Shown here one piece after another: positions 27,190 to 36,607 of a stretch of DNA of 64,000 nucleotides (position 1 is its first letter; each line of letters starts with the position of its first letter). A program made the translations under genes and the position numbers. The stretch covers positions 1 through 64,000 of the forward strand of contig JADJYC010000010.1 in assembly GCA_016719925.1 (NCBI GenBank), written 5' to 3'. The notes under the pieces were generated by a model. The model saw only the letters and a program-made list of their open reading frames with translations. It made no database searches and was not told where the DNA came from. Origin of the DNA: Crocinitomicaceae bacterium (GTDB taxonomy: Bacteria > Bacteroidota > Bacteroidia > Flavobacteriales_D > Crocinitomicaceae).

Positions 27190-27680
27190 TGGCAACATCT
27201 GAAAAAAATCTTTCAGAATTTAATACAAACGATATTCCAAACGGTGCCGATTTCAGAATCGGCATTGTTGTTTCTGAATGGAACGGAGATATCACCGGTA
27301 ATCTTTTAAAAGGAGCTGTTCAGACATTAGAATCTGCCGGAGTTAAAAAAGAAAATATTGTTGTTAAATATGTTCCCGGTGCATTTGAATTGCCCATTGG
27401 ATGTCAGTGGCTGGCAGAAAACGATGAAGACCTTGACGGAATGATTGCTATTGGTTGTGTGATTCAGGGTGACACCCGTCATTTTGATTTTGTATGCAGC
27501 GGCGCAACAGAAGGAATTATGAACGTGATGCTTGAATACAACATTCACATTTCTTTTTGTCTGTTAACTGATAATACCAAAGAACAATCCATTGACCGCT
27601 CAGGAGGTAAACATGGCAACAAAGGAGTTGAAGCAGCAGTATCTTGTTTGAAGATGATTGCGTTGTTTGATTCGCTTTGA
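27189..27680 (+). CDS. ribH: 6,7-Dimethyl-8-ribityllumazine synthase
   Basis: Penultimate enzyme of riboflavin synthesis; makes lumazine from ribitylaminouracil and dihydroxybutanone phosphate in an icosahedral or pentameric assembly. Motifs are IGIVVSEWNGDIT (substrate loop), YVPGAFELPIG, GCVIQGDTRHFDFVCSGATEG, and GNKGVEAA near the C-terminus. The N-terminal extension of about 20 residues is common in Flavobacteria. Coupled with the upstream TPR gene. No FMN riboswitch is seen upstream. Intact. Confidence 0.95.
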   Translation: MATSEKNLSEFNTNDIPNGADFRIGIVVSEWNGDITGNLLKGAVQTLESAGVKKENIVVKYVPGAFELPIGCQWLAENDEDLDGMIAIGCVIQGDTRHFDFVCSGATEGIMNVMLEYNIHISFCLLTDNTKEQSIDRSGGKHGNKGVEAAVSCLKMIALFDSL

Positions 27681-27689
27681 TTCAGGCAC

Positions 27690-28200
27690 ACTTCATTCAT
27701 GTTCAATCGTTCGTGATCTTAAAAAAAACCTAAAGGACTAAAATCTTAAAAATCCTAAAAAACATTCAACCCTCAACTCATCACGTCCAAAACCTCAACA
27801 TTCAACTTATCAACTAAAAATCCTAAAGCTTGTCCGGCGCAACAAAGTGGAGGCGGAGTCTAAAAAACCAAATTTTAAAAAGTTTTACCACAAAGACGCT
27901 GTCGCTTCACAAAGGAGACAAAAAGGTTCACAAAGAAAAACATTCAACCCTCAACTTTCGACTTCGCAAAGTCTCCAGCGTAAACTCATCAACTAAAAAT
28001 CAAAAAGGTCTATAGTTCTAAGGGTCTAAAAACCTAAAAATCCCAAAAAACATTCAACCCTCAACTCATCACCTCCAAACCCTCAACTTTCAACATTCAA
28101 CTTATCAACTCATCAACTAAAAATCCTAAAGCTTGTCCGGCGCAACAAAGTGAAAGCGGAGTCCAAATACCTAATTGACTAAATCCTTTATCCTAACTCC
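27690..28200. repeat. Mosaic intergenic repeat region between ribH and pyrG
   Basis: About 500 bp with no convincing gene. It is built from recurring modules. Module F is CCTAAA-type words. Module D is TCAACNYTCAAC-type words (for example CATTCAACCCTCAACTCATC). Module G is AAAGCTTGTCCGGCGCAACA followed by GCGGAGTC. Module C is CACAAAG-type words (27889-27945). A unit of about 110-120 bp (modules D and G) occurs at 27754-27861 and again at 28041-28162 with few differences. Confidence 0.85.
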
Positions 28201-28243
28201 TGCTACCCTGTTCATATCCTCTGATAAAAAATTTTGACACTAT

Positions 28244-28274
28244 TTGATCTCAGGGAATAATTGTCTTACTTTTG
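28244..28274 (+). promoter_or_regulatory. Bacteroidota promoter for pyrG
   Basis: TTG at 28244-28246, 20 bp, then TACTTTTG at 28267-28274, an exact match to the Bacteroidota TTG-N19-21-TAnnTTTG pattern. It ends 25 bp before the pyrG ATG and lies just beyond the mosaic repeats. Confidence 0.8.
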
Positions 28275-28299
28275 TCTCCCGTAGTTACAAAATCAAATT

Positions 28300-29924
28300 A
28301 TGTCCAGTTCAACCAAGTACATTTTTGTAACCGGCGGGGTTACTTCATCGCTCGGTAAAGGAATCATCTCAGCGTCTTTAGCAAAATTACTTCAGGGAAG
28401 AGGCTATTCTGTCACCATTCAGAAATTAGATCCATACATTAACATTGATCCGGGAACATTAAATCCCTATGAGCACGGTGAATGTTATGTCACCAATGAC
28501 GGTGCTGAAACAGATCTGGATCTTGGACATTACGAACGCTTTTTAAATGTTACCACTTCTCAGGCAAACAATGTTACCACAGGTCGCATTTATCAGTCTG
28601 TTATCAATAAAGAAAGACGTGGCGAATTCCTGGGAAAAACGGTTCAGGTAATTCCGCACATCACAGATGAAATCAAAGAACGTATTCAGATTTTAGGAAA
28701 TTCTGGCCAGTATGATTTTGTGATTACAGAAATTGGCGGAACAGTTGGTGATATTGAATCATTGCCTTATGTAGAAGCAGTAAGACAGATGGTTTGGGAA
28801 TTTAAAAGTAACTGTCTGGTCATTCACCTTACGCTTATTCCTTATCTGAAAGCATCAGGCGAACTAAAAACAAAACCTACACAACACTCAGTAAAAGCAT
28901 TGCTTGAATTAGGTGTACAACCGGATATTCTGGTTTGCAGAAGTGAATATCATGTTGACAGAGCGATGCGTAAAAAATTGCGCTTTTCTGCAACGTTCAG
29001 CCAAATGCGGTGATTGAGTCAATTGACGCTTCTACTATTTATGAAGTTCCTCTGTTAATGCAGCAGGAAGAACTGGATAAAGTAGTTCTGGAAAAACTGA
29101 ATCTGCCATTTGAAGGAGATGCAGATCTGACGGAATGGAAAAACTTTCTTTCGAGATTAAAAAATCCAAAAAGTAAAGTCACCATTGGTTTGGTTGGAAA
29201 ATATATTGAACTGAAAGATTCATACAAATCTATTGTGGAAGGATTCAGTCACGCCGGAGCGGCCAATGAATGTACCGTTGAAATTGAGTGGATTCATTCT
29301 GAAAAAATCAATGAAGAAAATGTTGCTTACCGTTTAAAAGACCTGGATGGAATTTTGGTAGCACCTGGTTTTGGATCTCGCGGAATTGAAGGCAAAATAT
29401 TGTCTATTCAGTATGCCCGTGAAAATGATATTCCGTTTTTTGGAATTTGTCTGGGCATGCAATGTGCGGTTATTGAATTTGCCAGAAATGTACTGGGCTT
29501 AAAAGATGCTCACACAACTGAAATAGAAGAAAAAACTTCCAGTCCGGTGATTGCCATTATGGAAGGGCAAAAAGATCTGACGCAAAAAGGAGGCACGATG
29601 CGTTTAGGCGCTTATGCCTGTGAATTACTTGCAGATTCAAAAAGTGCTGAGGCCTATGGAAAAACTAAAATTTCTGAACGTCACAGGCACCGTTATGAAT
29701 TCAACAACAATTATCTGGAAGCAATTGAAAAGCATGGTATGAAAGCAACCGGTAAAAATCCCGAAACCGGTTTGGTTGAAGTAGTTGAAATTCCGGAGCA
29801 CAGCTGGTTTGTAGCAACACAATTCCATCCTGAATATAAATCAACAGTAGAGAAACCACATCCGTTGTTCGTATCGTTTGTAAAGGCTGCCGTGAAGAAA
29901 AAGAAACATTCGATGGTAACCTGA
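28300..29924 (+). CDS. pyrG: CTP synthase (frameshifted)
   Basis: Makes CTP from UTP with glutamine as nitrogen source. The synthetase domain begins TKYIFVTGGVTSSLGKGI with its P-loop, continues with IQKLDPYINIDPGTLNPYEHG, and stops in frame near 29013. The rest is in the next frame: CNVQPNAVIESIDASTIYE, and the glutamine amidotransferase with FFGICLGMQCAVIEFARN (catalytic Cys) and QFHPEYKS near the end. The A run at 28972-28977 is one base short. Joined length is about 541 residues, normal. The gene is essential in most bacteria, so the break is probably an error. Confidence 0.95.
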
Positions 29925-30048
29925 TCCGGTTTACCATAAAATCAGATGATCAACGTCAAAACCAGGAAGACTATAAACAGTTTTCAGTTTCAATGCTTCA
30001 TTAAACTGGTATTATTACTAATTTCGCATCCTAATTCACAAAATTAAA

Positions 30049-31983
30049 ATGGACAAAAGATCAATAATAGGTTTGTTAATAATCGGAGCCATTCTTCTTA
30101 CATTCAGCATTTTTAACGGCTCTCAGCAAACTGTCCAGGATGAAACTTCCAAAACAGAAAAAAAAGAAAATCCGCAGGAAAACAATAATGAAGTAACTGA
30201 ACAACCAGAACTTGCTACTTCTTTTGTTCCCAAATTAGATAAAGACGGAAATCACATCATGGATTCCATGAACCGTTTTGTTTATTTTGATACGCTTACA
30301 AATAAAGACACTGCGATTGCTCCGGTGGTTGAAACTAAAATTGCACCGGTTGACTCCAATGCAATTAAACAAGGTTCAACACCAGGAATGCCTGAAAAAT
30401 TTGCACGCATTGAAAACGATCTATTAATTGCAGAAATTTCAAATCAGGGTGGCGTGATAGAAAATGTCTGGCTGAAAAAATTTAAAACCTACGACGCTTT
30501 TATAAATAATACCGATGAGCCTCTTCAGCTGATTGACTCTGCTTCTACTTTCTTTATTGAGTTTTTTGAGGGTGACCTGAAACGTCACTCTGATGATTAC
30601 TCATTTGAATTTACGTCTGTTTCAGATTCTTCAGTCACTGTTGAAATGCTTAATTCTGCTGGCAGACAGGTTGTATATACATATACGTTAAAACAAGGTC
30701 AATATGACCTGGATTTCAAAATTGCTTTCAAAGGTTTTGCTGAAGAAGATGCCAAGAAAATTACTTTCCGTCAGGATTTCAAATTACTTTCTACTGAAAA
30801 ATATTTACCGGGTGAAAAACAAATTGCCGCACTTTTCTTTAAGTATAATGAAGAATCTTATGATTATCTGATTGGTCAAAACTGGATGCCATTAGAGCAA
30901 ACTACACAATGGGTGGCTTTTAAACAAAGTTACTTCTCATCAATTCTGATGAGCAAATCTGGTTTTCCTAAATCAGACAAAACAAAAATTTCCATCAAAG
31001 ATCTGCCGGAGAATGATTCAACCTATGTGAAACAATATAAATCCACACTTGATCTTGGAATTACCTCAGTCAATAATACCATTGACCTGCAATGGTACTT
31101 TGGTCCAAATGATTATGACCTTCTTTCCAATTATGAAAACGGATCAGAAGATATTGTTGATTTAGGCTGGGGGTTGTTCCGCTGGATCAATGTCTATGCA
31201 ATGCGCCCAATGTTTAATTGGTTTGTCGGCTGGGGAATTGGAATTGGCTTTGCAATTCTGATGCTGACTATTGTTGTAAAACTGATTTTAAGTCCGGTGA
31301 ATTATAAGATGTACAAATCATCTGCAATGATGAAAGTTCTGAAACCGGAAATAGATGAACTCTCTAAAAAATTCCCGAAGAAAGAAGATGCAATGAAAAA
31401 GCAAACGGCACTGATGACATTATACAGGGAAACCGGTGTAAGTCCTTTTGCAGGTTGTATTCCGATGCTGATTCAAATGCCAATTCTTTTTGCAATTTTC
31501 AGATTGTTTCCTTCATCGCTTGAACTTCGTCAGAAACCATTTTTATGGGCTGAAGATTTGTCCAGTTATGATTCTATTCTCGATTTAGGTTTTAATATTC
31601 CGCTTTATGGTGATCACGTTTCACTTTTCACCTTACTGATGTCTGCCACTACATTGCTCTATACCTGGTATAACAGCAGCAATATGCAGCAACCAACACA
31701 GGAGGGAATGCCAAATCTGAAATACATCATGTATATCTTTCCGTTTCTGATGATTTTCTTCTTTAACAATTTCTCTGCCGGTTTAAGTTATTACTACTTC
31801 ATTTCAACCCTGATAACCATTATCATTATGTGGGCAATTAAACGCTTTATCATTGATGATGCAAAAATTCACGCGCAAATTCAGGCAAATAAGGCAAATC
31901 CTAACAAAAAGGAGAAATCAAAATTTGCGCAGCGCCTTGAGGAAGCACAACGTTTACAGGCAGAAAAGTCAAGAAAAAAATAA
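30049..31983 (+). CDS. yidC: Membrane protein insertase YidC
   Basis: Inserts and folds inner-membrane proteins, alone or with SecYEG. The 644-residue protein has an N-terminal membrane helix (about 6-22) and a large periplasmic beta domain (about 110-370). The conserved five-helix insertase core runs from about 390 to 610, with MFNWFVGWGIGIGFAILMLT, KLILSPVNYKMYKSS, and a final pair GLSYYYFISTLITIIIMWAI. The C-terminal tail is basic (KKEKSKFAQRLEEAQRLQ), a known ribosome-binding feature. It follows pyrG by 125 bp on the same strand. Intact. Confidence 0.97.
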   Translation: MDKRSIIGLLIIGAILLTFSIFNGSQQTVQDETSKTEKKENPQENNNEVTEQPELATSFVPKLDKDGNHIMDSMNRFVYFDTLTNKDTAIAPVVETKIAPVDSNAIKQGSTPGMPEKFARIENDLLIAEISNQGGVIENVWLKKFKTYDAFINNTDEPLQLIDSASTFFIEFFEGDLKRHSDDYSFEFTSVSDSSVTVEMLNSAGRQVVYTYTLKQGQYDLDFKIAFKGFAEEDAKKITFRQDFKLLSTEKYLPGEKQIAALFFKYNEESYDYLIGQNWMPLEQTTQWVAFKQSYFSSILMSKSGFPKSDKTKISIKDLPENDSTYVKQYKSTLDLGITSVNNTIDLQWYFGPNDYDLLSNYENGSEDIVDLGWGLFRWINVYAMRPMFNWFVGWGIGIGFAILMLTIVVKLILSPVNYKMYKSSAMMKVLKPEIDELSKKFPKKEDAMKKQTALMTLYRETGVSPFAGCIPMLIQMPILFAIFRLFPSSLELRQKPFLWAEDLSSYDSILDLGFNIPLYGDHVSLFTLLMSATTLLYTWYNSSNMQQPTQEGMPNLKYIMYIFPFLMIFFFNNFSAGLSYYYFISTLITIIIMWAIKRFIIDDAKIHAQIQANKANPNKKEKSKFAQRLEEAQRLQAEKSRKK

Positions 31984-32127
31984 CGCACAGCGTTTCGTTG
32001 AAATTTCAGATGACTTTAGCTGTATCTCCTGTTATTCCTGATTTTTATCATACCTCATTCATGGTATTTTGTGGGCATGTTCGTCGAAAAACATGATGCC
32101 GTTACATATTTTAACCGATTAAATGCG

Positions 32128-32135
32128 TAAATTTG
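32128..32135 (+). promoter_or_regulatory. Candidate -7 promoter box for the desaturase pair
   Basis: TAAATTTG fits TAnnTTTG, 21 bp before the ATG at 32157. No -33 TTG at the right distance. Confidence 0.45.
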
Positions 32136-32156
32136 GTTAAGTGCAAGTTTAATACC

Positions 32157-33266
32157 ATGAGTACAATTACTGAAGAATTAAAACCCATCCGGTTTTCTCA
32201 AAAAATCGGAAATGACTTCAACGGTACCCTGAAAAAAAGGGTAAGAGATTATTTCAAAGACAATAATATTTCCCGTTTTGCCAATGCCAATATGGTGTTC
32301 AAAACAATTTTCATGATTACCCTTTATTTCACGCCGTATTTTCTGATGATGTTTGGTGTGGTTACCAATGTCTGGCTGATGACACTTTGCTGGATTATAA
32401 TGGGAATCGGGATTGCCGGTATCGGTCTTTCCATTATGCATGATGCAAATCATGGAGCCTATTCAAAAAATGAAAAAGTAAATTTCTGGATTGGTCGTGT
32501 ACTGAATCTGGTAGGTGGTTTTGCTCCAACATGGAACATTCAGCACAATGTATTGCATCACTCCTATACCAATGTTTTAGGATATGATGAAGATGTTTCA
32601 CCTCCTATTTCTTTATTGCGTTTTTCTCCAAGAGATGAATACCGTAAAATTCAGCGTTTCCAGTTTATTTATGCCTGGTTCTTTTATGGAATGATGACTC
32701 TGACCTGGATTGTAAATAAAGACTTTGCCCAATTGTATCGCTATAAAAAACTGGGGCTGACAAAAACAGAAAATGAAAAATTTAACCGTCTTTTGATTGA
32801 GCTGATTCTTTCAAAAATCTTCTATTATTCTTATATTTTAGTTCTGCCGATTTTGGTTCTCGATGTTGCCTGGTGGATGATTCCAATCTTTATTGTGATC
32901 ATGCATTTTGTTGCCGGAATTATTCTTGCAGCAATTTTCCAGCCCGCTCACGTTGTTAATGAAACTGAATTCCCTCAGCCGGATGCAAACTGTTCTATTG
33001 AAAACAACTGGGCAATTCATCAGCTTCAAACTACCAGTAATTTTGCTCCAAGAAGCAGATTTCTGTATTGGTTTATCGGAGGACTGAATTATCAGGTGGA
33101 ACATCACCTGTTTCCAAATATCTGTCACGTGCATTATAAAGCACTAAGTAAAATTGTCAAACAAACTGCCCAGGAATTCGGAATTCCCTATTATTCAGAG
33201 CCTACTTTTTTAAGTGCTCTGGCTAATCACACGCGCATGCTTAAAAAACTTGGTAAAGCCGCCTGA
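32157..33266 (+). CDS. Membrane fatty acid desaturase (copy 1)
   Basis: Di-iron membrane acyl desaturase. The three histidine boxes are HDANHG (about 95-100), HNVLHH (about 130-135), and QVEHH (about 313-317). The Q in the third box is typical of front-end desaturases (linoleoyl-CoA/delta-6-like). Four membrane helices are visible around LYFTPYFLMMFGVV and WWMIPIFIVIMHFVAGIILA. Start set at MSTITEELKPIRFSQK; the open frame begins eight codons earlier. No fused cytochrome b5 domain. The next gene is a close paralogue 34 bp downstream, so the pair is probably one transcript. Substrate chain and regiospecificity unknown. Confidence 0.88.
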   Translation: MSTITEELKPIRFSQKIGNDFNGTLKKRVRDYFKDNNISRFANANMVFKTIFMITLYFTPYFLMMFGVVTNVWLMTLCWIIMGIGIAGIGLSIMHDANHGAYSKNEKVNFWIGRVLNLVGGFAPTWNIQHNVLHHSYTNVLGYDEDVSPPISLLRFSPRDEYRKIQRFQFIYAWFFYGMMTLTWIVNKDFAQLYRYKKLGLTKTENEKFNRLLIELILSKIFYYSYILVLPILVLDVAWWMIPIFIVIMHFVAGIILAAIFQPAHVVNETEFPQPDANCSIENNWAIHQLQTTSNFAPRSRFLYWFIGGLNYQVEHHLFPNICHVHYKALSKIVKQTAQEFGIPYYSEPTFLSALANHTRMLKKLGKAA

Positions 33267-33300
33267 TTCCATTAACAACAACGCAAGACCAAAAAATCAC

Positions 33301-34419
33301 ATGGGAAAAGTAATCAACGCTCAAAGAGCATCTGTTCGTTTCTGTACAAAATCAAATGCTGAATTTAACCGCACACTGAAAAAAAGGGTGCAGGATTATT
33401 TTAAGGAAAATAAAGTATCACGATTTGCAAATTTTGAAATGGTTTCCAAAACCGTTATCATGATTGCAATTTATCTGGTACCATTTATTCTCATGCTTAC
33501 AGGGGTAATCACCAACATCTGGCTGGTTATGGCAAGCTGGATTGTAATGGGAATTGGAATGGCTGGTATTGGTATGGGTGTCATGCATGATGCCAATCAC
33601 GGATCCTATTCAAAAAATGAAACAGTTAATAAAATTTTGGGAAGAATTATTATTCTGATTGGAGGTTTTGCTGCCAACTGGAAAATTCAACACAACATTT
33701 TGCACCATTCATACACAAACATTCATGGTATGGATGAAGATATTGACGCACCTGCAGGTCTGCTCCGTTTTTCACCGGACAGCGAATGGAAAAAAGCGCA
33801 CCGTTTTCAGCATTGGTATGCCTGGTTTTTTTATGGTTTACTCACCATGTCATGGAGTACAAATAAAGATTTTGTTCAGATCAGCCGTTACAAAAAAATG
33901 GGACTGACAGAAACACAGCATGCAAAATTCAAAGTGCTGATGACTGAACTCATCATTGACAAATTGATTTATTACGGGTTCATCGTTGCACTTCCAATTA
34001 TATTTATTGATATGCCTTGGTGGCAAACTGTAATTATGATTCTGATGATGCATTTTGTTGCAGGATTAATTCTTTCAACTGTTTTCCAGCTTGCTCATGT
34101 TATTCCTGATACAAAATTTCCGCAAATTGATGAAAACAATAAAATTGAAAATGACTGGATGGTACATCAGTTGCAGACAACTGCTAATTTTGCTCACAAA
34201 AACAGATTGCTCAATTGGTTTGTCGGAGGATTAAATCATCAGGTAGAGCACCATTTGTTTCCTAATATCTGTCACGTTCATTACCGTAAAATAGCTGGCA
34301 TTGTGCAAAATACAGCAATGGAATATGGAATTCCATATAACACTGAGCCGTCATTTTTCAAAGCGCTCAGAAACCACGTGCGCATGCTTAAATCGCTGGG
34401 GCGTCCTGCAGTTGCCTGA
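33301..34419 (+). CDS. Membrane fatty acid desaturase (copy 2)
   Basis: Paralogue of the preceding gene, with the same three histidine boxes: HDANHGSYSKNE, HNILHHSYTN and HQVEHHLFPNICHVHY. By eye the two share well over half their residues, so this is a tandem duplication. Differences cluster in the loop after the second box (GMDEDIDAPAG against GYDEDVSPPIS) and in the middle helices, places that could change chain-length or position specificity. Start set at MGKVINAQRASVRF (33301). Intact. Confidence 0.88.
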   Translation: MGKVINAQRASVRFCTKSNAEFNRTLKKRVQDYFKENKVSRFANFEMVSKTVIMIAIYLVPFILMLTGVITNIWLVMASWIVMGIGMAGIGMGVMHDANHGSYSKNETVNKILGRIIILIGGFAANWKIQHNILHHSYTNIHGMDEDIDAPAGLLRFSPDSEWKKAHRFQHWYAWFFYGLLTMSWSTNKDFVQISRYKKMGLTETQHAKFKVLMTELIIDKLIYYGFIVALPIIFIDMPWWQTVIMILMMHFVAGLILSTVFQLAHVIPDTKFPQIDENNKIENDWMVHQLQTTANFAHKNRLLNWFVGGLNHQVEHHLFPNICHVHYRKIAGIVQNTAMEYGIPYNTEPSFFKALRNHVRMLKSLGRPAVA

Positions 34420-34437
34420 GATGATTATATTTGCTGA

Positions 34438-34992
34438 ATGAAAACCAGCGTAAGAGTTGCACTAAGCGTTTCACTTGTTTGGATCATTCTCAACCTGATC
34501 ATTTATCTCATTGGTTTTTCCAGAGAGTTTTTTGCAATTGGTATTCTGCTCAACATTTTTTTTCTGCTTGCATCTATTGCAATTGGTCTTTTTCTTTCAA
34601 GAAAAGAGAAAAAATTTGCTGAAACACTCTTTCTCGAAGATTTTAAAGCGGCTATGCAAAGTGGTATAGTTTACGCCATTATCATCTCCGGATTCCTTTA
34701 TGTGTATCATAATAACATTGACACATCAATAAGACAGGCACTGACTGATGAGCGCATTGAATCCCTGCACAATACTTATCCGGATGAAGCCTCTTTCAAA
34801 ATTCTGCAGGAAAGTAATCCGGAATGGAAAGATAAAAACTATGATTTCTTTATCGAAGAACAGGAAGATATTACCAAAGGAATTTACAGCGCATTTTCTG
34901 TTTTTATTTTCCACCTGATGGGATTGTTTTTATTTGCCATGTTCTTCTCTTTCTTTGGAACGATTATTATCAGAAGGGTTATATTACGATAA
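34438..34992 (+). CDS. DUF4199-like membrane protein
   Basis: A 184-residue protein with about four membrane segments: near 8-25, 32-50, 72-90 and 155-178. A polar, charged region (residues about 95-150) lies between the third and last. This topology matches DUF4199 proteins of Bacteroidota, which have no known function. The assignment rests on topology and general similarity and is only moderate. It starts 18 bp after desaturase copy 2 and is likely cotranscribed. Confidence 0.6.
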   Translation: MKTSVRVALSVSLVWIILNLIIYLIGFSREFFAIGILLNIFFLLASIAIGLFLSRKEKKFAETLFLEDFKAAMQSGIVYAIIISGFLYVYHNNIDTSIRQALTDERIESLHNTYPDEASFKILQESNPEWKDKNYDFFIEEQEDITKGIYSAFSVFIFHLMGLFLFAMFFSFFGTIIIRRVILR

Positions 34993-35022
34993 AATTCTCT
35001 GCAGAAAATAATTGAACTGATT

Positions 35023-36379
35023 TCAATTAATCAATTCCCTGGCAAACCGGTTCAGATCAACCCCGTCAAAGTTCCCGGAACTCATCAGGAGTAAATTGGT
35101 ATTGCTCCAGTTCATTGATCTTAGATGAGTGGTAAGTTCACCGGAATTGGTAAATACTTTTACGTTAGAAGATCCAAAAGAATCACGAACAAGTTCTGCT
35201 GTTATCGGTTCGAGTTTTTTATGATGAACTACTTCATGACTGAAATAAACAAAAGCTTCATCAGCTCCTTCCATACAGTTTTTATACTGCGGCAAAAAAT
35301 CTTTTTTCAGTGATGAAAATGTATGTAATTCCATACAGGCAATCAATTTGCGATCAGGAAATTGTTCTCTTACCGCTGCAACTGTTGCCTTTAATTTAGA
35401 AGGCGAATGCGCAAAATCTTTATACGCAACACTGCTTTCATTTTGAGCAATCAGTTCAAGTCTTTTTGCCGCTCCTTTGAAATCCATCATGGCAGAATAC
35501 ACCTGATCATCAGAAAAACCAAGCTGATTCAAAACTAATTTTGCCGCATTGATGTTTTGCAGATTGTGTTTACCAAAAACCTGAAGCGGATATTTTCTTC
35601 GCTCGGATAAAAGAGAAGTTACTCCGTTTTCAACTGAAAATTCCGGCGCATCATACGGTCTGATTATAATGTCTTTTCTTATTGACGGAATCATTTTTTG
35701 CATTTCCGGATCACCAATGTAATAAACCAGTGTTCCGTTAGGTTCAATTTTATCTGTGAAAATTTTGAATTGCTCCACATAATTTTCAAACGTTGGAAAT
35801 ACATTGATATGATCCCACGCAATTCCGCTGATGATTGCATAATGCGGCGCATACCAGTGAAATTTTGGTGTGAGATCAATGGGAGATGTCAGGTATTCAT
35901 CTCCTTCAATCACCATGTATTTTGCATCAGAAAGCTGAACCATACAATCAAACCCTTCAAGCAGGGCACCCACCAGAAAATCTGTTTTCACATTCAGTTT
36001 TTTCATGGCATGCAGGAGCATAGAAGTTATCGTAGTTTTTCCATGTGAACCTCCTACAACAATTCTGATTTTATCTTTTGACTGCTCATAAATAAATTCA
36101 GGATAAGAATAAATTTTTACGCCCAGTTCCTGCGCTCTGATCAGTTCCGGATTATCTTTACGTGCATGCATTCCAAGAATAACGGCATCCAGATTTTTTG
36201 TAATCCGCTCCGGATTCCAGCCAATTGAATCTGGCAGAATTCCTTCTTTAGCCAGACGTGATTTGGAAGGTTCAAATATTTCATCGTCTGATCCGGTTAC
36301 AATTTCTCCCTTTACGTTTAAGTGCTATAGCAAGATTATGCATGGCACTGCCTCCTATTGCGATAAAATGAACGTTCAT
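35023..36379 (-). CDS. mpl: UDP-N-acetylmuramate:L-alanyl-gamma-D-glutamyl-meso-diaminopimelate ligase (frameshifted)
   Basis: Peptidoglycan recycling enzyme that attaches a recovered murein tripeptide to UDP-MurNAc. The true N-terminus is at 36379 (MNVHFIAIGGSAMHNLAIAL), and a G run near 36308 is one base too long. The main frame then runs from MHARKDNPEL (36171) to 35023, giving about 452 residues. The Mur ligase ATP loop IRIVVGGSHGKTTITSM is at about residue 105-121 of the joined protein. A central domain has GDEYLTSPIDLTPKFHWYAPH and the C-terminal domain AHSPSKLKATVAAVREQFPDR. MurC is the alternative, but the GGSAMHNLA start and the length favour Mpl. Confidence 0.87.
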
Positions 36380-36506
36380 AAAAATGGTTTGGAACGAAGT
36401 TCAGAAAAAATCAGAGCAGGTACAGAGAGAAAGCGTTTGTATTATCAACAGGAAATTATTCAAACCCAACCGTTCCCGTATCGCACGCAGGCGCAGGTAG
36501 CCGTCC

Positions 36507-36548
36507 CCGTGCTGTAGGCGCAGGTCGCGACCTGCGCCTACAGCACGG
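36507..36548. repeat. 42-bp perfect GC-rich palindrome (REP-like)
   Basis: Arms CCGTGCTGTAGGCGCAGGTC and its exact reverse complement meet at CGCG with no loop. It is about 67% GC in a 38% GC genome and lies between mpl and the MBL hydrolase. It is preceded by a second partial copy of the same words (GCAGGCGCAGGTAGCCGTCC, 36488-36507). No T run follows, so it is not a plain terminator. It resembles the REP-type palindromes mobilised by RAYT transposases in other bacteria. Confidence 0.85.
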
Positions 36549-36607
36549 AGATGACAGAAACAAATGATCAGAAATTTTTATGATCTTTGACAAAACAATT
36601 ATTCATC

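Noticed and set aside
27150..27190. FMN riboswitch before ribH
   Set aside because: ribH overlaps the upstream TPR gene by one base, so no leader exists.
27830..28015. Plus-strand open frame of 61 codons in the mosaic repeat region
   Set aside because: Composed of repeat modules, basic and low-complexity; no homology or start signal. Treated as chance.
36263..36517. 84-codon plus-strand open frame
   Set aside because: Covers the broken N-terminus of mpl and part of the palindrome region. The minus-strand homology is much better.
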